From: JBEKTW01 sp049515655
GTDB lineage: Bacteria; Bacteroidota; Ignavibacteria; UBA10030; SZUA-254
Assembly: GCA_049515655.1 (NCBI GenBank)
Contig: JBEKTW010000032.1
Span: 1-63,653, forward strand
DNA length: 63,653 nt
Reading direction: 5' to 3'
In this document: one piece after another, positions 27,244 to 35,890 of the stretch
How positions within the stretch are numbered: position 1 is the stretch's first letter
Layout: each line of letters starts with the position of its first letter
Position numbers and translations under genes: made by a program
The notes under the pieces: generated by a model
What the model saw: only the letters and a program-made list of their open reading frames with translations
Database searches by the model: none
Told to the model about the DNA's origin: nothing

Positions 27244-27900
27244 TCAAGGATGCAAGAGAAAATAAAGCGGCATTGAAGCGAAGCCGAGGGGAATCAACAG
27301 CCAGACAATCACGCCGGCCCAGTCAATGAAGGGCGCGTATGCCTTGTCCCGAAGCCCGAGCGTCTGGAATGCCGATTGAAAACCATGCTTAAGGTGAAAT
27401 CCCAGGAGAAACATCGCAATAAGATAGAGGACGCCGTAGAGCGGGTCTGAAAAAGTGGAACGTACGATTTCAAACATCGAGAAATGTTCCCCCGCCTGGT
27501 AGCGTGACGTGAACCAGAACTGCCGCATATGGATCACGAGGAAAATGAACACAATACTCCCGCTCAGAAACATTGTCCGGGAGGTGAGCGCGCTGGTTTC
27601 CCCCTTCTTCTGCAGTTCATACGCACTTCCGCGTGCCCACCGGTTGAGGAACCACGTGTACCCTCCGGTGAAGATATGGAGGAGAAAGATCAGGAACAGC
27701 GCAATCTCGATGATTCGGATGATGAGGATCTGTGGAAGAATTTCTGCGTAGGTATCGAATGCCTTCCCGCCGTCGTTTCGGAAAAGGAGAAGATTGCCGA
27801 AAAGATGAATCACCAGATACGAGACGAGGAGGAACCCCGTAAGCGCGGCGATGACCTTCTTGCCGACGGATGAGTTATAAAATTGCACAAGTGCTCGCAT
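27244..27900 (-). CDS. sdhC: succinate dehydrogenase cytochrome b558 subunit
   Basis: This 218-aa B-type membrane anchor has five predicted helices. His residues placed as haem ligands lie in 'VIHLFGNLL', 'LLHIFTGGYTWF', 'VIHMRQFWF' and 'GFHLKHGFQSAF'. It binds two b haems and the quinone and spans the inner membrane, replacing separate SdhC and SdhD chains. It is the first gene of the operon. A candidate promoter lies 100 bp upstream. Confidence 0.93.
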   Translation of the reverse strand: MRALVQFYNSSVGKKVIAALTGFLLVSYLVIHLFGNLLLFRNDGGKAFDTYAEILPQILIIRIIEIALFLIFLLHIFTGGYTWFLNRWARGSAYELQKKGETSALTSRTMFLSGSIVFIFLVIHMRQFWFTSRYQAGEHFSMFEIVRSTFSDPLYGVLYLIAMFLLGFHLKHGFQSAFQTLGLRDKAYAPFIDWAGVIVWLLIPLGFASMPLYFLLHP

Positions 27901-28001
27901 TGTTCAATGATGTAAATCGTTAAGGAATAGTTGATGGGAAAAAGAAGAACGAAACCGATGATGATATGAAACGGTTAGACCGGACTGTCATTGCGATGAA
28001 G

Positions 28002-28030
28002 AATGTAGGAAAAGATAGGGAAAGAAGCAA
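28002..28030 (-). promoter_or_regulatory. candidate sdhCAB promoter
   Basis: On the minus strand TTGCTT (28030-28025) and TACATT (28007-28002) are exactly 17 nt apart, about 100 nt upstream of sdhC. The rest of the 27901-28292 spacer has no gene; it holds this signal, the divergent promoter at 28086 and a leader hairpin at 28135. Confidence 0.4.
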
Positions 28031-28085
28031 TTGGATCGTCGCGCGCGTTCTTCCTGCCGGTAGTCGAAGTGCGGCGGCCGGCCGG

Positions 28086-28114
28086 TTGACAATCCCTGTC
28101 AGATTCGCTACATT
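28086..28114 (+). promoter_or_regulatory. promoter of the LolA-like protein gene
   Basis: TTGACA and TACATT with a 17-nt spacer form a near-consensus sigma-70-type promoter. The predicted leader is about 170 nt and begins with a stable hairpin at 28135-28157 (TTGAG-CCCG pairing with CGGG-CTCAA). Confidence 0.6.
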
Positions 28115-28292
28115 AGACCCTTGCTGCTGCGATTTTGAGTCCCGGATTCGGGCTCAATCCTGAAAAACCCGCTGTTAAGAGGTCTGAATCGAAAATCAAA
28201 TTCTCTCGTATACCTAAGATGTATCATCCTCCTGTAGACGAGAAAAATCATGAGGAGCCGCTCACAAATCAATAAGATGAAGGAGAATCGTC

Positions 28293-29036
28293 ATGCGTAG
28301 AGCCTTGCTGGAAGTTGTTGCTTTTCTGCTCTTCGCCGTATGCCTGAGGGCGCAAACGGCTGAGGAGATTATCAATAAGTATATTAAAACCGTCGGAGGT
28401 GCGCAGAAGATCCGGAGCGTAACAACGTTGATCCGGACGGGGAAGTTTACCGGTGGGGGAGGGTTCGAAGCGAAGATCCGGCAGGAGAACAAGCGCCCCA
28501 ATCTGGTGCGGGAGGAATTCACGCTACAAGCAATGACCGGCATCAACGCCTACGACGGCAAGACCGGATGGAAAATCGAACCCTGGGGCGGCAAAAAGGA
28601 TGCCGAGTCTCTCGGCGAAGAAGAGATGAAGGGAATTCTCGAAGACGCTGATTTCGACGGCCCTATCGTGAATTACGAACAGAAGGGAAACAAGGTCAAG
28701 TTCCTCGGCACGGATCCGGTCGAAGGCACTGACGCTCTCAAAGTTGAAGTGACGCTCGCGAACGGCGACACCTGGACGTACTACATGGACACCGACTACT
28801 ACGTCCCGATCAAGGTCGACATCAAACGCATGATCCGCGGAGAGGAACATGATTATGAAATGACACTGGGCGACTATAAGGAAGTCGACGGCTGGTACTT
28901 GCCACATTCAGTTGAAACCAATGTGAAAGGCAGTCCGGACCGGGCGAAGGTCAACTACGAAAAGATCGAGGCCAACGTGCCAATCAATGAGAGCGACTTC
29001 GCGAAGCCGGCACCGCCCGCGAATGCTCAACACTAA
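28293..29036 (+). CDS. exported LolA/outer-membrane lipoprotein-sorting-like protein
   Basis: This 247-aa protein has a clear signal peptide ('VVAFLLFAVCLRAQ'), then 'TAEEIINKYIKTVGGAQKIR'. That opening is common in periplasmic proteins with the LolA-type beta-sheet fold. The body is an unbroken beta-rich domain ('GINAYDGKTGWKIEPWGGKK', 'DWTYYMDTDYYVP'-like segment, 'GWYLPHSVETNVKGS'). It probably binds a hydrophobic ligand or lipidated partner, but no partner is shown. AAGGAG lies 7 nt before the start. The sortilin-like gene follows by 26 bp and is probably co-transcribed. Confidence 0.7.
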   Translation: MRRALLEVVAFLLFAVCLRAQTAEEIINKYIKTVGGAQKIRSVTTLIRTGKFTGGGGFEAKIRQENKRPNLVREEFTLQAMTGINAYDGKTGWKIEPWGGKKDAESLGEEEMKGILEDADFDGPIVNYEQKGNKVKFLGTDPVEGTDALKVEVTLANGDTWTYYMDTDYYVPIKVDIKRMIRGEEHDYEMTLGDYKEVDGWYLPHSVETNVKGSPDRAKVNYEKIEANVPINESDFAKPAPPANAQH

Positions 29037-29062
29037 ATCCACACTACGAAAAGGGTCTCAAC

Positions 29063-32000
29063 ATGAAGAAGATTACATTTACTCGATGGTTATCAGCAGT
29101 CGTACTCTGCGTTGCGGCGGCCGCCGGCGTGTCGGCGCAGGAAAAGAAATCCCCCGTGAAGATCGATCCGGAGACGATCTCGGGCCTGGGGGCGCGAAAC
29201 ATTGGTTCGGCAACCATGAGCGGTCGCGTTGCCGCCCTCGACGCCGTGCACGAAGGTCAGCGCCTCACCATTTATGTCGGGGCTGCAAGCGGCGGCGTCT
29301 GGAAATCGGTCAGTGGGGGCACGACGTTCAAACCGGTCTTCGACAAGCAGCCCGTCCAGTCTATCGGTGCCGTGACGATCGACCCGACGAATCCCAAAGT
29401 GGTCTGGGTGGGAACGGGAGAAACGTGGGCGCGCAATAGCGTCTCGATCGGTGACGGTATCTACAAATCGACGGACGGCGGCGACAACTGGACGAACCTG
29501 GGCTTGAAGGAATCCGAACGGATCGCCAAAATCCTCGTCGACCCTACCGACCCGAACACCGTGTATGTCGCGGTGACGGGAAAGTTGTGGAGTGACAGTG
29601 ATGAACGTGGATTGTACAAGACGACTGACGGAGGGAAATCATGGACGAAGATACTTAAAGGAGCCAACGCGTCAACGGGTTGCGCGATGATTTCGATGGA
29701 CCGTAAGAATCCGAAGACGCTCTTCGCGTGCATGTGGGATTTCCGCAGGAAAGGTTGGACGTTCCGTTCCGGCGGCGATAGCGCGGGAGTTTTCAGCGCA
29801 AGCGGTTTCTTTAAAACGACCGACGGGGGAGCTACGTGGAGCGACCTCGACGAAAAAACGGCGAAGGGGCTTCCTTCAAAGCCGTGGGGACGCCTCGCTG
29901 TGGCAATCGCTCCGTCAAAGCCCAACGTCGTCTATGTGTTTGTCGAAGCCGAGCCGCCCAAGAACGGCCTGTACCGGTCCGACGACGGCGGGCAGACATG
30001 GCAGGCGCTCGACCGGAGCCAGAATATGCTCTGGCGGCCGTTTTACTTCGCCAACCTGATCGTCGACCCGAAGAACGAGAACAAGATCTATAAGACCGAT
30101 GGACCGCTTATCATGAGTACGGACGGCGGCAAAAGTTTCAGCTACATTTCGGGCGGCGCGCACGGTGACTTTCACGATGTCTGGGTCGACCCCGAAAATA
30201 CCGACCGCGTGATCACGGGAGATGACGGCGGCCTTTGGTACTCCTACGATGGTTGCAACCATTGGTGGAAAGCCGACAACCTCCCCATCTCGCAGTTCTA
30301 TCACGTCAGCGTGGACATGGACATGCCCTATCACGTCTATGGCGGACTCCAGGACAACAGCTCCTGGGTCGGCGTCTCGCAGTACCCGGGCGGTATCGCC
30401 AATAGCCAGTGGGAGAACATGTTCGGCGGCGACGGCTTCTGGATGTTCGTCGATCCGTCCGACCCGGATTATATCTACGCTGAATCTCAGGGCGGAGAGA
30501 TCGGTCGGGTCAACCGGAGAACGCATGAAACCCGGAGCATCAAACCGCTGCCTCAATACAAGGAAGGTAAACTGCGATTCAACTGGAACACACCGATTCA
30601 CGTAAGCCCGACGCAAAAAGGAACGGTCTATATCGGGGCGCAGTTCCTGTTTCGCTCGCGCGACCAGGGGCAGACGTGGGAACGCATCTCGCCGGACCTG
30701 ACGACGAACGACCCTGAAAAGCAGAGACAGGAACAATCCGGCGGCGTCACGGTGGATAACTCTTCGGCTGAAATGCACACGACCATCTTCGCGATCGCTG
30801 AATCCCCGAGGGATCCAAACATCATCTGGGTTGGAACGGACGACGGCAACCTTCAAGTTACGCGCGACGGCGGGAAGAATTGGACGAACGTCGTCGGCAA
30901 CATCCAGGGATTGCCCCCAAATGCCTGGGTATCATCCGTCGACCCCGGCCATTTCAGCGACGCCACCGCGTATGCGACATTCGACCTGCATATGTTCGGC
31001 GACATGCGGCCGTATGCCTACAAAACGACCGACTTTGGCCGCACCTGGACCTCAATTCTCAGTGAGGGAAATCCTCTGCGCGGCTATGCGCATGTCGTCA
31101 AAGAGGATCTCGTCAATAAGGACGTTTTGTTCGTTGGCACCGAGCTTGGATTGTGGATTACTCTCGACGGAGGCCGGCAATGGGCGCAGTACAAGGGAGG
31201 TGACTTCCCGAATGTTGCCGTGTGCGACATGGCCATTCACCCGCGCGACAATGACCTCATCATTGCCACGCACGGCCGGGGGATCTGGATCATCGACGAC
31301 ATTACCCCGCTCCGCGTGCTGACGCCGGAGGCACTCGCTCAGGACGCGATGTTCATTGAAGCGAATCCTCCCATACAGCGTATTCCGGCTTGGGGCGGGT
31401 GGTCAAACGGAGATGCCTCGTTCTCCGCTCCCAATCCCACCGACGACGCAACGATCACGTACTATCAGAAGAAGCGCCACATCTTCGGCGACCTCAAGAT
31501 TGAAATCTTCGATGAGAACGGCAAGTCGATGGGAACACTTCCCAGCGGCAAACGGCGTGGACTCAACCGCGTGACCTGGGGAATGCGATTGAAGGCGCCG
31601 AAAGTCCCATCCGCTGCTACGGCAGCCGGCGGCGGCGTCGGCCCGCGAGTCCTGCCCGGGACATACACCGTGAGGATGACGAAGGACAAGAAGGTTTACA
31701 CAACCAAGCTGACGGTCGGACTCGACCCGCGGTCAAAACACACGCTCGAAGATCGCAAAATGCAGCTTGACCTTTCCATGAAGTTGTACAACATGCTTGG
31801 CGACATGACGTTCGTCGTGGATCGGATCAACAATGTCCGGGCGGCACTCGATGACCGTGCGTCGAAAGTGGCGGCGGGCGAGCCGCTCGGCCAGCGTTTG
31901 CGGACTGCGTCCATGCGTGCCGATGAGTTCCGGAAGAAGATCGTTGCCACAAAAGAAGGCGGTATGATCACCGGTGAGGAGCGGCTTCGCGAGTTTCTCG

Positions 32001-32224
32001 CCGACCTCTACGGAGCCGTGATGGGATACGAGGGCAAGCCTACCCAGGCACAGGTGGAACGCACCGGTACGCTCGCGCGCGAGCTGGATGACGTTGCGAA
32101 GGACTTCGACACCTGGGCCGCCAAAGAACTAGCCGATGTAAATACCGGCCTGGCAGAGAAAAAGCTGGATACGATCGCGCCCCTCACGCGAGAAGAGTGG
32201 GAGAAGCAAAACACGCAGAAGTAG
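29063..32224 (+). CDS. exported sortilin/VPS10-like BNR-repeat propeller protein
   Basis: This 1,053-aa protein has a signal peptide ('WLSAVVLCVAAAAGVSAQ'). About 700 residues of BNR/Asp-box repeats follow: 'GVWKSVSGGTTFKPV', 'GIYKSTDGGDNWTNLG', 'GLYKTTDGGKSWTK', 'GLYRSDDGGQTWQALD', 'FRSRDQGQTWERISPDL' and 'LQVTRDGGKNWTNV'. These form a large beta-propeller like the VPS10/sortilin ectodomain and are often annotated as glycosyl hydrolase. No sialidase active-site set is obvious. A beta-sandwich-like part ('GTYTVRMTKDKKVY') and a helical C-terminus follow. The role is probably ligand or polymer binding at the surface. Confidence 0.8.
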   Translation: MKKITFTRWLSAVVLCVAAAAGVSAQEKKSPVKIDPETISGLGARNIGSATMSGRVAALDAVHEGQRLTIYVGAASGGVWKSVSGGTTFKPVFDKQPVQSIGAVTIDPTNPKVVWVGTGETWARNSVSIGDGIYKSTDGGDNWTNLGLKESERIAKILVDPTDPNTVYVAVTGKLWSDSDERGLYKTTDGGKSWTKILKGANASTGCAMISMDRKNPKTLFACMWDFRRKGWTFRSGGDSAGVFSASGFFKTTDGGATWSDLDEKTAKGLPSKPWGRLAVAIAPSKPNVVYVFVEAEPPKNGLYRSDDGGQTWQALDRSQNMLWRPFYFANLIVDPKNENKIYKTDGPLIMSTDGGKSFSYISGGAHGDFHDVWVDPENTDRVITGDDGGLWYSYDGCNHWWKADNLPISQFYHVSVDMDMPYHVYGGLQDNSSWVGVSQYPGGIANSQWENMFGGDGFWMFVDPSDPDYIYAESQGGEIGRVNRRTHETRSIKPLPQYKEGKLRFNWNTPIHVSPTQKGTVYIGAQFLFRSRDQGQTWERISPDLTTNDPEKQRQEQSGGVTVDNSSAEMHTTIFAIAESPRDPNIIWVGTDDGNLQVTRDGGKNWTNVVGNIQGLPPNAWVSSVDPGHFSDATAYATFDLHMFGDMRPYAYKTTDFGRTWTSILSEGNPLRGYAHVVKEDLVNKDVLFVGTELGLWITLDGGRQWAQYKGGDFPNVAVCDMAIHPRDNDLIIATHGRGIWIIDDITPLRVLTPEALAQDAMFIEANPPIQRIPAWGGWSNGDASFSAPNPTDDATITYYQKKRHIFGDLKIEIFDENGKSMGTLPSGKRRGLNRVTWGMRLKAPKVPSAATAAGGGVGPRVLPGTYTVRMTKDKKVYTTKLTVGLDPRSKHTLEDRKMQLDLSMKLYNMLGDMTFVVDRINNVRAALDDRASKVAAGEPLGQRLRTASMRADEFRKKIVATKEGGMITGEERLREFLADLYGAVMGYEGKPTQAQVERTGTLARELDDVAKDFDTWAAKELADVNTGLAEKKLDTIAPLTREEWEKQNTQK

Positions 32225-32279
32225 AACCCCCTGTCGCTGGACATCCCCCCTTCATTTTTCAAAGGGGGGACCGGGGGTT
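32225..32279. repeat. dispersed hairpin repeat B, copy 1
   Basis: It starts AACCCCCTGTCGCTGG at the stop codon of the previous gene and ends in ACCGGGGGTT. An inner arm pair is CCCCCCTT/AAGGGGGG. Related copies are at 37176-37238 and, inverted and inside a coding sequence, at about 32849-32890. Confidence 0.8.
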
Positions 32280-32456
32280 AGAAAAGGAGGAGAGGCAACG
32301 AGAATCCAAGAATAATTCTCGCGATGCAACCCTTCGCCCTGACCGGAAATATCTACCGTCCAGCGGTACATTTTTCCGCTGACTACTCGTCGTATTGATG
32401 AAAACCCCCTCCCAAGCTCCTGGCATGTTGTTTGCCCCTAATTTGTGGAAGCCCGT

Positions 32457-32954
32457 ATGGTCGACAACACGAACATATGGATTGCGACATTGGATGATGA
32501 GGAGATGCTGTGTGAAATCCTCTCGAGTGAATTCACGAAGGCAGGCTACGTAGCATTGGCCTATTCCAATGATAAACGGGATTTCCTCGAGATGATGCCC
32601 GTTCTCATGCCCGATATTATTATCACAGACCTTTCGTCCCCCGGAATGAGCGGAATTGAGTTCATCCGGAACATACGGGGAAATCCTCTCTACAACGACG
32701 TCGCCGTCATTGTTGTGACCGGCCACAATTCGCCTGAACTTCGTATCGAGGCGAGGCGGCTCGGAGTGTATGAGTTTATCTGCAAGCCCCTTGACCTGAA
32801 TTATCTATTCCTTGTCATTGAGCAAATTGCATCGGGGTTGAATGTTCAGTCCCCAAGGGGGACGCGATCTTCTCTTGATGGCAGGGGGTTAGGCTTTCCT
32901 TCGCCGTCTGAACCGCGATTCGCTCGATTCACACGATTACCTCGATTGTTTTAG
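32457..32954 (+). CDS. single-domain response regulator with a repeat-derived tail
   Basis: This 165-aa protein is a CheY-like receiver domain (about 1-125). It has an acidic pair in 'LDDEE', phospho-Asp in 'IIITDLSSPGMSG', Thr in 'IVVTGH' and Lys in 'ICKPLD'. No output domain follows. The last 35 or so residues ('SPRGTRSSLDGRGLGF...') are encoded by repeat DNA: a copy of repeat B (32849-32890) and repeat E (32906-32944). The original stop was therefore probably lost by repeat insertion. No kinase is adjacent; the nearest is 10 kb away. ATG 32457 is chosen over TTG 32445. Confidence 0.8.
   Translation: MVDNTNIWIATLDDEEMLCEILSSEFTKAGYVALAYSNDKRDFLEMMPVLMPDIIITDLSSPGMSGIEFIRNIRGNPLYNDVAVIVVTGHNSPELRIEARRLGVYEFICKPLDLNYLFLVIEQIASGLNVQSPRGTRSSLDGRGLGFPSPSEPRFARFTRLPRLF
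32849..32890. repeat. repeat B, copy 3 (inverted, in coding sequence)
   Basis: GTCCCCAAGGGGGACGC followed by GGCAGGGGGTTAGG matches the reverse complement of the copy at 37176. It lies in frame at the 3' end of the response regulator gene. Confidence 0.7.
32906..32944. repeat. repeat E, copy 1
   Basis: A 39-bp segment, GTCTGAACCGCGATTCGCTC and onward to TTACCTCG, matches 63123-63161 at 36 of 39 positions. It forms the last codons of the response regulator. Two ATCAGCGGTC words follow near 32990 and 33012, as also seen in repeat D. Confidence 0.85.
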
Positions 32955-33124
32955 TCATGGCTAGGGATATTTCTTACGAATAGCTGACCATCAGCGGTCT
33001 GAAGTTGACTATCAGCGGTCCGTTTAGTAAATTCTCCGGACCATCAGAAAGCCACATCAACCAAACCCGGGCAATTGTCACACCATAAACATTGCTACAT
33101 AGCAGAATTTCAGAAGAGGGGTTC

Positions 33125-34375
33125 ATGAACAAAGCTCTTGGCAAGCTCATTGTCATGCTTGTTTGCGTCACCGTGTACGCGGCGGCACAACACGAGAGAT
33201 TGCTGAATTACAGTATTGTGGGATCGGCTTCGAGCGGCCATTCGCCGAGCTTCGGCAAGGCGATGGAGCGCCTGGAAGTACAGCGACTCTTGCTCGAGCT
33301 GTCATCCGGGCCGCGCGAGGTCAGGTACGTCGATTCCGTTCTCAACGGCACCGGTGTCTCGCGCGGCGATCTGGAGGATCTCAAGTTGATCAAGCGCAGC
33401 CACGATCGCTGCTCCCTCTCTTTCACACTCTTCACGTCGGCCGATGTCCAGAAGGTGCGTGAGGTCACTGAACGCTACGCGCCGTCGCTTGCCGCCGATT
33501 TCATTGCGAAGCGCCAACAGATTGAGAATGTTCTTCAGACGTACACTGTCCCAGGAGTTGACCGAAAGGCGGTTGCCTTTATCGTGGTGGGCTGCTTTTC
33601 GCTCGATTGGGACGGACTCGCTATTTGTGCTGAAGAGGACTACCGGCTCACGGAATCAAAGCGGCCGGATGGACGTTACGTTCCCTACGCCGAAGAGCGG
33701 TCGGCAATGAGTCGTGAAAAGATTTACTGGGGTAGCAGCAACGACCAGTATGATGACGTGCGCCTGACTTCATTCGGCGACCACTACTCACTGCCGCGAC
33801 AAGCGTTTCCGGATTTCCTCTGGTCGCTGGGTGAATCGACACCGGATGTGGGTCTTCCGGGGATACTGAAGTCCTCGACGCCGGGAAAGAAGCGGGACAG
33901 GTTCACCGCCGCTGCCAACCAGCTCAGCGGTGTTATGTTTGCCTTACGGGACAGCGAGCGGACTGTCCGCGAGATCGCCCAGATCGCGTCACTTTCTGAG
34001 GCAGAAGTATCAACCTGGCTTGCACTGCTCTCCGGGATGGAGTATGTCATCAAAACGAATAGCGCGTATCGTCTCAACGTCCCTGTGTTCGACGGGCGTG
34101 ACCGGGAGATGATCGGGCAGGTGAAGAAGATCGGGCGGGGCATCATCACCTCCTGGTTGAAGGCGCACTATGAGGAGATAAGAAACGAATTGAGCACCAC
34201 GACTCCGGTGCTCAACGGCGTTCCGTATGAGGAGGGATTTACCATGATCTGGCATTTCATTTTTGGCATCACCAATCGCGAACTCGTGAAAGCCGGAATG
34301 TTCGCCGATCCCTATGCGGAGACGAGAATGCACAAGGGGTTTATTCCGACAGTCTATACTTCAGACGCCTTGTAA
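33125..34375 (+). CDS. exported protein of unknown function with a winged-helix-like segment
   Basis: I do not recognise this 416-aa protein. It has a signal peptide ('LIVMLVCVTVYAAAQ'). Residues about 275-315 ('RTVREIAQIASLSEAEVSTWL') read like a helix-turn-helix or winged-helix segment, odd in an exported protein. The C-terminal part is helical with 'EGFTMIWHFIFGITNRELVK'. The start at 33125 follows an AGAGGGG ribosome site. It is bounded by repeat DNA upstream and a hairpin downstream, so it is probably a single-gene unit. Confidence 0.6.
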   Translation: MNKALGKLIVMLVCVTVYAAAQHERLLNYSIVGSASSGHSPSFGKAMERLEVQRLLLELSSGPREVRYVDSVLNGTGVSRGDLEDLKLIKRSHDRCSLSFTLFTSADVQKVREVTERYAPSLAADFIAKRQQIENVLQTYTVPGVDRKAVAFIVVGCFSLDWDGLAICAEEDYRLTESKRPDGRYVPYAEERSAMSREKIYWGSSNDQYDDVRLTSFGDHYSLPRQAFPDFLWSLGESTPDVGLPGILKSSTPGKKRDRFTAAANQLSGVMFALRDSERTVREIAQIASLSEAEVSTWLALLSGMEYVIKTNSAYRLNVPVFDGRDREMIGQVKKIGRGIITSWLKAHYEEIRNELSTTTPVLNGVPYEEGFTMIWHFIFGITNRELVKAGMFADPYAETRMHKGFIPTVYTSDAL

Positions 34376-34388
34376 TCACGGCAGGCGG

Positions 34389-34409
34389 ACTCTCCTCAAA
34401 GGAGAGAGT
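34389..34409 (+). terminator. hairpin after the exported unknown gene
   Basis: CTCTCCT pairs with AGGAGAG across CAA. It ends just before the TTGACA of the polyamine promoter. There is no T-run. Confidence 0.4.
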
Positions 34410-34410
34410 G

Positions 34411-34439
34411 TTGACAATGCGCGGGAAGTTTGCTAAATT
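34411..34439 (+). promoter_or_regulatory. promoter of the polyamine operon
   Basis: TTGACA at 34411-34416 and TAAATT at 34434-34439 are exactly 17 nt apart. Transcription would start near 34446, at the first arm of the leader stem. Confidence 0.65.
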
Positions 34440-34445
34440 CATCGG

Positions 34446-34566
34446 GTCGACAGAAGACATTGGCGGGCTTACCAATGTGGGCTCGTGAAGAGTACCTCTT
34501 GCAGGAGGTTTTCCGGAAATGGAATTTTCAAATGAGCCGGGGATTCATTATCTACGTCCCCTGTCG
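34446..34566 (+). ncRNA. candidate structured leader RNA upstream of the DHS-like/ODC operon
   Basis: Complementary arms enclose the leader: GTCGACAG-aa-GAC (34446-34458) with GTC-cc-CTGTCGAC (34556-34566 region). Inside are ATTGG/CCAAT (34459-34463 with 34472-34476), GGCTC/GAGCC (34480-34484 with 34534-34538) and ACCTC/GAGGT (34494-34498 with 34505-34509). AAGAG/CTCTT (34488-34492 with 34496-34500) competes with the last stem. The right arm of the closing stem lies within the small upstream ORF. The pairings were found by eye, with no energy calculation or homologues. Confidence 0.45.
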
Positions 34567-34596
34567 ACTTCATCGACTGCAGCAGATACCGCATAA
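34519..34596 (+). CDS. possible leader peptide (upstream ORF) of the polyamine operon
   Basis: A 25-codon ORF starts at ATG 34519 and ends at TAA 34594-34596, 28 nt before the DHS-like gene. A full Shine-Dalgarno AGGAGG lies at 34503-34508, 10 nt upstream, stronger than those of most genes here. The peptide starts MEFSNEPGIHYLRPLS. It has no resemblance that I can see to the enterobacterial SpeFL arrest peptide. Ribosomes on this ORF would open the closing stem of the leader RNA. It could be chance. Confidence 0.4.
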   Translation: MEFSNEPGIHYLRPLSTSSTAADTA

Positions 34597-34624
34597 CCTC
34601 TTATAATCGTTAAAAGGAATGATC

Positions 34625-35809
34625 ATGAAACACCAGAAAAAAGAACATCCGGGCAAATCAAAATATCTGTCTGGAAAGCGGGTTCTTCCCCGTCCGTTGA
34701 CCAAAGACAGCAATATCGTGACCATAATCGACAATATGGACGCGTATAACGGCGGGCGCCTTAGGGCTGCCTGTCAGTTGCTCCGCGAAAGATATTCGCC
34801 CGACGACGTCACTGTGGGGTTGAGTATTGCCGGTGCGCTGACGCCGGCCGGCCTTGGCCCCTCGGCGATCATACCGCTGATGAACCACGGGTTCGTGGAT
34901 TGGCTCACGGCCACCGGTGCCAACATGTACCATGACCTCCACTATGCTTTTAACCTCCCGATGTTTCGCGGCACTCATACGGTGGACGATGCCGACTTGC
35001 GCGAAAAGGGCGTGACACGGATCTACGACATACTTTTTGACTACGAGGACGTGCTCATGGAGACGGACCGGAGACTCCGGAAGATCATGCTACGGCGTGA
35101 GTTCCAGAAGGAAATGGGAACCCGTGAATTCTACTACCATCTCGGCAAGGTTATCAACGAACACGAGCGGAAGAATAATCTCGGCGAGGTCAGTGTATTG
35201 GCGGCGGCGTACCGAAATGGCATACCGGTTTTTACCTCCTCGCCGGGGGATTCGACCATCGGCATGAACGTCGCAGGTCTTGAGTTGCTTGCAGAGGCAT
35301 CCGGCCTGCGGGACCGGTTCAAGCTGAAAATCAATCCGAGCATCGATGTCAACGATTCGACCGCGATCATTCTGAACGCCAAGAAGTATGAGAAGGGAAA
35401 GACGGGAGTCATCCTCATCGGCGGGGGGAGTCCGAAGAATTTTATGCTGCAGACAGAGCCGCAAATCCAGGAAGTGTTGATGATTCCGGAGGCCGGTCAG
35501 GACTACGACATCAACGTCACCGATGCCCGGCCGGACACGGGAGGACTCTCCGGCGCGCCCCCCAGCGAAGCTGCGAGCTGGGGTAAGTTAGACCCCACCA
35601 AGCTTGATGAAACGGTGACGGCGTACGTAGACGTTACGGTGGCCTTCCCCCTCATGGTGGCGTACGTGCTGCAGTCGACGAGGCCCAAGAAGCTGAAGCG
35701 GCTGTATGATCGGGGAGAGGAGCTGCGGGAAAAGTTGATCGAGTCCTATCTCAAGAACAACAAGGAAGTCACGGAACTCCGAACCTCTATTAAAAAGCTT
35801 CCCGTCTGA
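34625..35809 (+). CDS. deoxyhypusine synthase-like protein (probable homospermidine synthase)
   Basis: This 394-aa member of the deoxyhypusine synthase family is NAD-dependent and transfers an aminobutyl group from spermidine or putrescine. Bacteria lack the eIF5A substrate, so bacterial members are thought to make homospermidine or related amines. Landmarks are 'VGLSIAGALTPAGLG', 'HDLHYAFNLPMFRGTH', 'FTSSPGDSTIGMNVAG', 'GVILIGGGSPKNFMLQ' and 'SWGKLDP'. The last holds Lys321, the counterpart of the imine-forming Lys of eukaryotic DHS. ATG 34625 is preferred because AAAGGA sits 7 nt upstream; ATG 34619 is too close. An ornithine decarboxylase-like gene follows by 81 bp. Confidence 0.88.
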   Translation: MKHQKKEHPGKSKYLSGKRVLPRPLTKDSNIVTIIDNMDAYNGGRLRAACQLLRERYSPDDVTVGLSIAGALTPAGLGPSAIIPLMNHGFVDWLTATGANMYHDLHYAFNLPMFRGTHTVDDADLREKGVTRIYDILFDYEDVLMETDRRLRKIMLRREFQKEMGTREFYYHLGKVINEHERKNNLGEVSVLAAAYRNGIPVFTSSPGDSTIGMNVAGLELLAEASGLRDRFKLKINPSIDVNDSTAIILNAKKYEKGKTGVILIGGGSPKNFMLQTEPQIQEVLMIPEAGQDYDINVTDARPDTGGLSGAPPSEAASWGKLDPTKLDETVTAYVDVTVAFPLMVAYVLQSTRPKKLKRLYDRGEELREKLIESYLKNNKEVTELRTSIKKLPV

Positions 35810-35890
35810 TCATTGAAGAGATGTCGCGTCCGTCGTGGGTATTCGCGGACGCACTATAACCCGGGGCATAGTAAAGAGAAAGAACGGAAT

